Part shown: positions 61,911 through 64,000 of the stretch, piece by piece
How positions within the stretch are numbered: position 1 is the first letter of the stretch
Layout: each line of letters starts with the position of its first letter
Assembly (NCBI GenBank): GCA_963829135.1
Contig: CAWHHO010000005.1
Location: 62,001 to 126,000 of the forward strand
Origin: Kumtagia sp963829135
GTDB taxonomy: Bacteria; Pseudomonadota; Alphaproteobacteria; Rhizobiales; Rhizobiaceae
Reading direction: 5' to 3'
Length of the DNA stretch: 64,000 nt
Notes under the pieces: generated by a model
Seen by the model: the letters and a program-made list of their open reading frames with translations, nothing else
What the model was told of the DNA's origin: nothing
Database searches by the model: none
Program-made: the position numbers and the translations under genes

Positions 61911-62739
61911 TCAATCTCCCCACAGCGCTTGCTTGATCTCGTGCCAGCTATTCTTGTCGGGTGCGGCGAGCAGACCACCCCCGACATGCGACGGCAGATA
62001 GGGCGAGCCATCAAGCCGGGCCGAATAGCCGCCGGCCTCGGCATGGATGAGCGTTCCGGGCAGATGGTCCCAAGGCATCAGCTTCTGGTAAGCTACAAAG
62101 TGTCCGCCACCGGTTGCCAGCAACCAATATTCATGCGCGGCACAGCGGTAGTTGAAGAACGCTCCGAACTTCGCGAGATTGCGCGCCACCATCGAGCGCT
62201 CCGGTTCCTGGAGGTAGTTCCAAGATGCAACGCCATTCATCTGCGAGATCGGCTTCGGTTCGGCTACGCGGCAGCGCTCCAGCCGCCCGTCGGAGTGACG
62301 GATGTGGGCACCGGCGCCTTTCAGCGCCATCAGGAAGTCCTTGCCCAGCGGGTCGTGGATGATACCGGCGACCGTTTCGCCATTGAGCCACCACCGCCAT
62401 CATGACCCCGAATAGCGGCAGGCCGGCGGCGAAGTTGAACGTGCCATCGACCGGATCGATGACGAAGGCCAGCGGCGCTTCGCCAAGACCATCCAGCACC
62501 GACGGGTCGGCGGCGTGCGCCTCCTCGCCAACAACCAGAGCGTCGGGGAAACGCTCGCGCAGGCGCGTCGTAATCAGACGCTCCGCATTGACGTCCGCCT
62601 CGGTCACCAGATCGGTCGCCGAGGTCTTTTCGCGGATATCCGCGGCCGAGAGGTGGCGCCAGCGCGGCATGATCTCGGTCGCGGCGGCTTCCGCCAGAAG
62701 CGCGGTCAACCAATCGACTGTCTTGTCGTCAAAGCGCAT
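61911..62739 (-). pseudogene. inositol monophosphatase family, frameshifted at about 62391
   Basis: ATG 62739 reads to IDPVDGTFNFAAGLPLFG, the metal-binding centre (DPVDGT), preceded by LVVGEEAHA. Sense then moves one frame on: WLNGETVAGIIHDPLGKDFL, and the second motif WDHLPGTLIHAEAGGY. Removing one base at about 62391 joins them into 275 aa, normal length. The family removes phosphate from inositol-1-phosphate, histidinol phosphate or PAP; which one is unclear. As the sequence stands both halves of the active site are split. Confidence 0.85.
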
Positions 62740-62820
62740 AGGAATGCCTCTCGGGTCGGATCAGTGGAGGAAATTAGAGAAGGTGACGCAGCGAATGCCA
62801 CCGGGTATGCAATCAGGCGC

Positions 62821-63708
62821 CTAAGCGTGAAGCGGTTGGCCCAATTCACCGCGGTCTTCGTCGGATCGCCGGACAGAAAGACCGGCGAAATTGAAGATGC
62901 CGCGGTCAAGCAGATGAGACGGGCGAACGTTGGCGAGGGCGCGGACCATCGTATCCTTGCGGCCGGGCATGCGATGCTCGATATCGTCGATCATCGCCTT
63001 CATGGCGTTTCGCTGCAAGCCTTCCTGGCTGCCGCAGAGATCGCATGGAATGATCGGAAAGCGCATCGAATCGGCAAAGCGCGCAAGGTCGCTCTCGGCG
63101 CAGAAGGCGAGCGGCCGGAGCACCATCACGTCGCCCTCGTCATTGAGCAGCTTTGGCGGCATCGCGGCGAGACGGCCACCGTGGAAGAGGTTCATGAAGA
63201 AGGTCTCGAGTACATCCTCGCGGTGGTGGCCGAGAACCAGCGAAGAACATCCCTCCTCCCGTGCGATGCGGTAAAGATGACCGCGCCGCAGCCGCGAGCA
63301 TAGCGAGCAATAGGTGTTTCCCTCGGCGATCTTGTCGGTGACGATCGAATAGGTGTCGCGGTATTCGATGCGATGCTGGATGCCATGGCTGTCGAGGAAT
63401 TCCGGCAATATGTGTTTCGGAAAGTTGGGCTGGCCCTGGTCGAGATTGCAGGCGAGCAGCTCTACGGGCAGCAGGCCCCGCCATTTCAGGTCCAGCAGGA
63501 TTGAAAGCAGGCCGTAGGAATCCTTGCCGCCGGACAGTGCCACCAGCCAGCGCTCGCCTGGCTTCGCCATCGCGAAGTTTTCGATCGCTTCGCGCGCGTT
63601 GCGCAACAGCCGCTTGCGCAGCTTGTTAAACTCGACCGAGGTCGGGACCTCGACGGAACAGCGGATGACAGCCTCCGCCATCTTCGAATGCTTCCACCGG
63701 CGCGACAT
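62821..63708 (-). CDS. ttcA: tRNA 2-thiocytidine synthase TtcA, N-terminus out of frame
   Basis: 295 aa open from ATG 63708. PP-loop ATPase signature LSGGKDSYGLL, cluster cysteines in YCSLCSRLRRG and IIPCDLCGSQEG. TtcA thiolates cytidine 32 in tRNA with an iron-sulfur cluster. The family N-terminus (MNINVAPVEAF) occurs in another frame from ATG 63718 and joins at VPTSVEFNK if one base near 63648-63652 is removed, giving 298 aa. The open form replaces about 20 N-terminal residues and may still work. Next to it is the frameshifted phosphatase gene. Confidence 0.9.
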   Translation of the reverse strand: MSRRWKHSKMAEAVIRCSVEVPTSVEFNKLRKRLLRNAREAIENFAMAKPGERWLVALSGGKDSYGLLSILLDLKWRGLLPVELLACNLDQGQPNFPKHILPEFLDSHGIQHRIEYRDTYSIVTDKIAEGNTYCSLCSRLRRGHLYRIAREEGCSSLVLGHHREDVLETFFMNLFHGGRLAAMPPKLLNDEGDVMVLRPLAFCAESDLARFADSMRFPIIPCDLCGSQEGLQRNAMKAMIDDIEHRMPGRKDTMVRALANVRPSHLLDRGIFNFAGLSVRRSDEDRGELGQPLHA

Positions 63709-63817
63709 TGATGTTCATGGTTGGATCCAGGTCCAAGTTCACGACTGTCAACTCTCTACCTGCGCTGGCCCCGGCAAACAACAAGCCATGCGCGAACCGG
63801 GCTCACGCAGGCCAAAC

Positions 63818-63846
63818 AAAAAAGGCCGCCCCAAGAGAGCGGCCTT
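63818..63846 (-). terminator. rpsD terminator
   Basis: On the minus strand AAGGCCGC-N9-GCGGCCTT is followed by a T run (TTTT and more), about 22 bases after the rpsD stop. Confidence 0.8.
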
Positions 63847-63867
63847 CCATGTGGCATGATGCCATGA

Positions 63868-64000
63868 TTAGCGCGAGTAGAACTCGACGACCAGGTTCGG
63901 TTCCATCTGAACGGCGAACGGCACGTCCGAAAGGCCCGGAACCCGCTTGAAGGTTGCGGTCATCTTGTTGTGGTCGGCGTCGATGTATTCCGGAACGTCG
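63868..64000 (-). CDS. rpsD: 30S ribosomal protein S4, 3' end only
   Basis: The last 44 codons of the gene, which leaves the window on the right. The frame ends at TAA 63868-63870. DVPEYIDADHNKM, RVPGLSDVPF and MEPNLVVEFYSR are the conserved C-terminus of alphaproteobacterial S4. S4 starts assembly of the small subunit and can repress its own synthesis; the control region is outside the window. Confidence 0.92.
   Translation of the reverse strand, partial: DVPEYIDADHNKMTATFKRVPGLSDVPFAVQMEPNLVVEFYSR

Overview
The window is a GC-rich, densely coded stretch of chromosome from a Rhizobiales alphaproteobacterium. It most resembles the Mesorhizobium/Phyllobacteriaceae group. Evidence includes CckA, a CTSA-type DksA, a zinc-less Ros/MucR regulator, the recA-alaS-icd order, purC-purS-purQ with a separate purL, the ATP synthase zeta inhibitor next to purC, DUF1127 proteins, and an Irr-type iron box. 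It is core chromosome; no prophage, plasmid or defence island is visible.

Layout. 1-8.2 kb: end of gpt, a NUDIX hydrolase, a GGDEF-EAL protein, deoD, cckA, a FliO-like protein and dksA. 8.4-15.2 kb: sixA, the ycjX-ycjF pair (both frameshifted), a secreted protein, a KefB-type antiporter and DUF924. 15.1-16.9 kb: the folP-folB-folK operon. 17-23.5 kb: a DUF922 protease, two tRNAs, rlmB, and the glyoxylate (glycerate) pathway gcl-hyi-glxR facing its IclR regulator. 24-30 kb: an Irr-controlled cupredoxin/FTR1 iron importer, murI, trmJ, a small-RNA candidate and icd. 30-37 kb: alaS, recA with two SOS boxes, and tig. 37.3-38.4 kb: two tandem DUF1127 genes followed by an array of twelve hairpins, each carrying CCTCCTCCC in its loop (cuckoo/CcsR-type RNAs). 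38.4-43 kb: a broken hypothetical gene invaded by dispersed palindromic repeats, trmFO, rlpA, and a candidate RNA of three near-identical hairpins plus a terminator. 43-51 kb: small secreted proteins, the MucR-like regulator, TerC, rimO, GST, an FAD oxidoreductase and an HpaI aldolase. 51-64 kb: zeta subunit, purCSQ, PhzF, a DUF1127/MocR divergent pair, purL, bolA, grxD, an MFS pump, an inositol-phosphatase gene, ttcA and the end of rpsD.

Genes that work together: gcl, glxR and hyi convert glyoxylate towards glycerate/hydroxypyruvate under IclR control; folP, folB and folK make folate precursors; purC, purS, purQ and purL are the middle steps of purine synthesis; bolA and grxD form the usual iron-sensing/FeS pair; trmFO, trmJ, ttcA and rlmB modify tRNA and rRNA.

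Two things stand out. The first is the RNA content between genes: the 12-hairpin anti-Shine-Dalgarno array with a 164-bp tandem duplication, the triple-hairpin RNA at 42.8 kb and the roughly 90-nt RNA at 28.05 kb. The second is a set of about nine frameshifts in unrelated genes, some of them normally essential. All are in the +1 (extra base) direction, which looks more like a sequence-quality signature than gene decay. Frameshifted genes are annotated both as the frame now open and as the repaired product.
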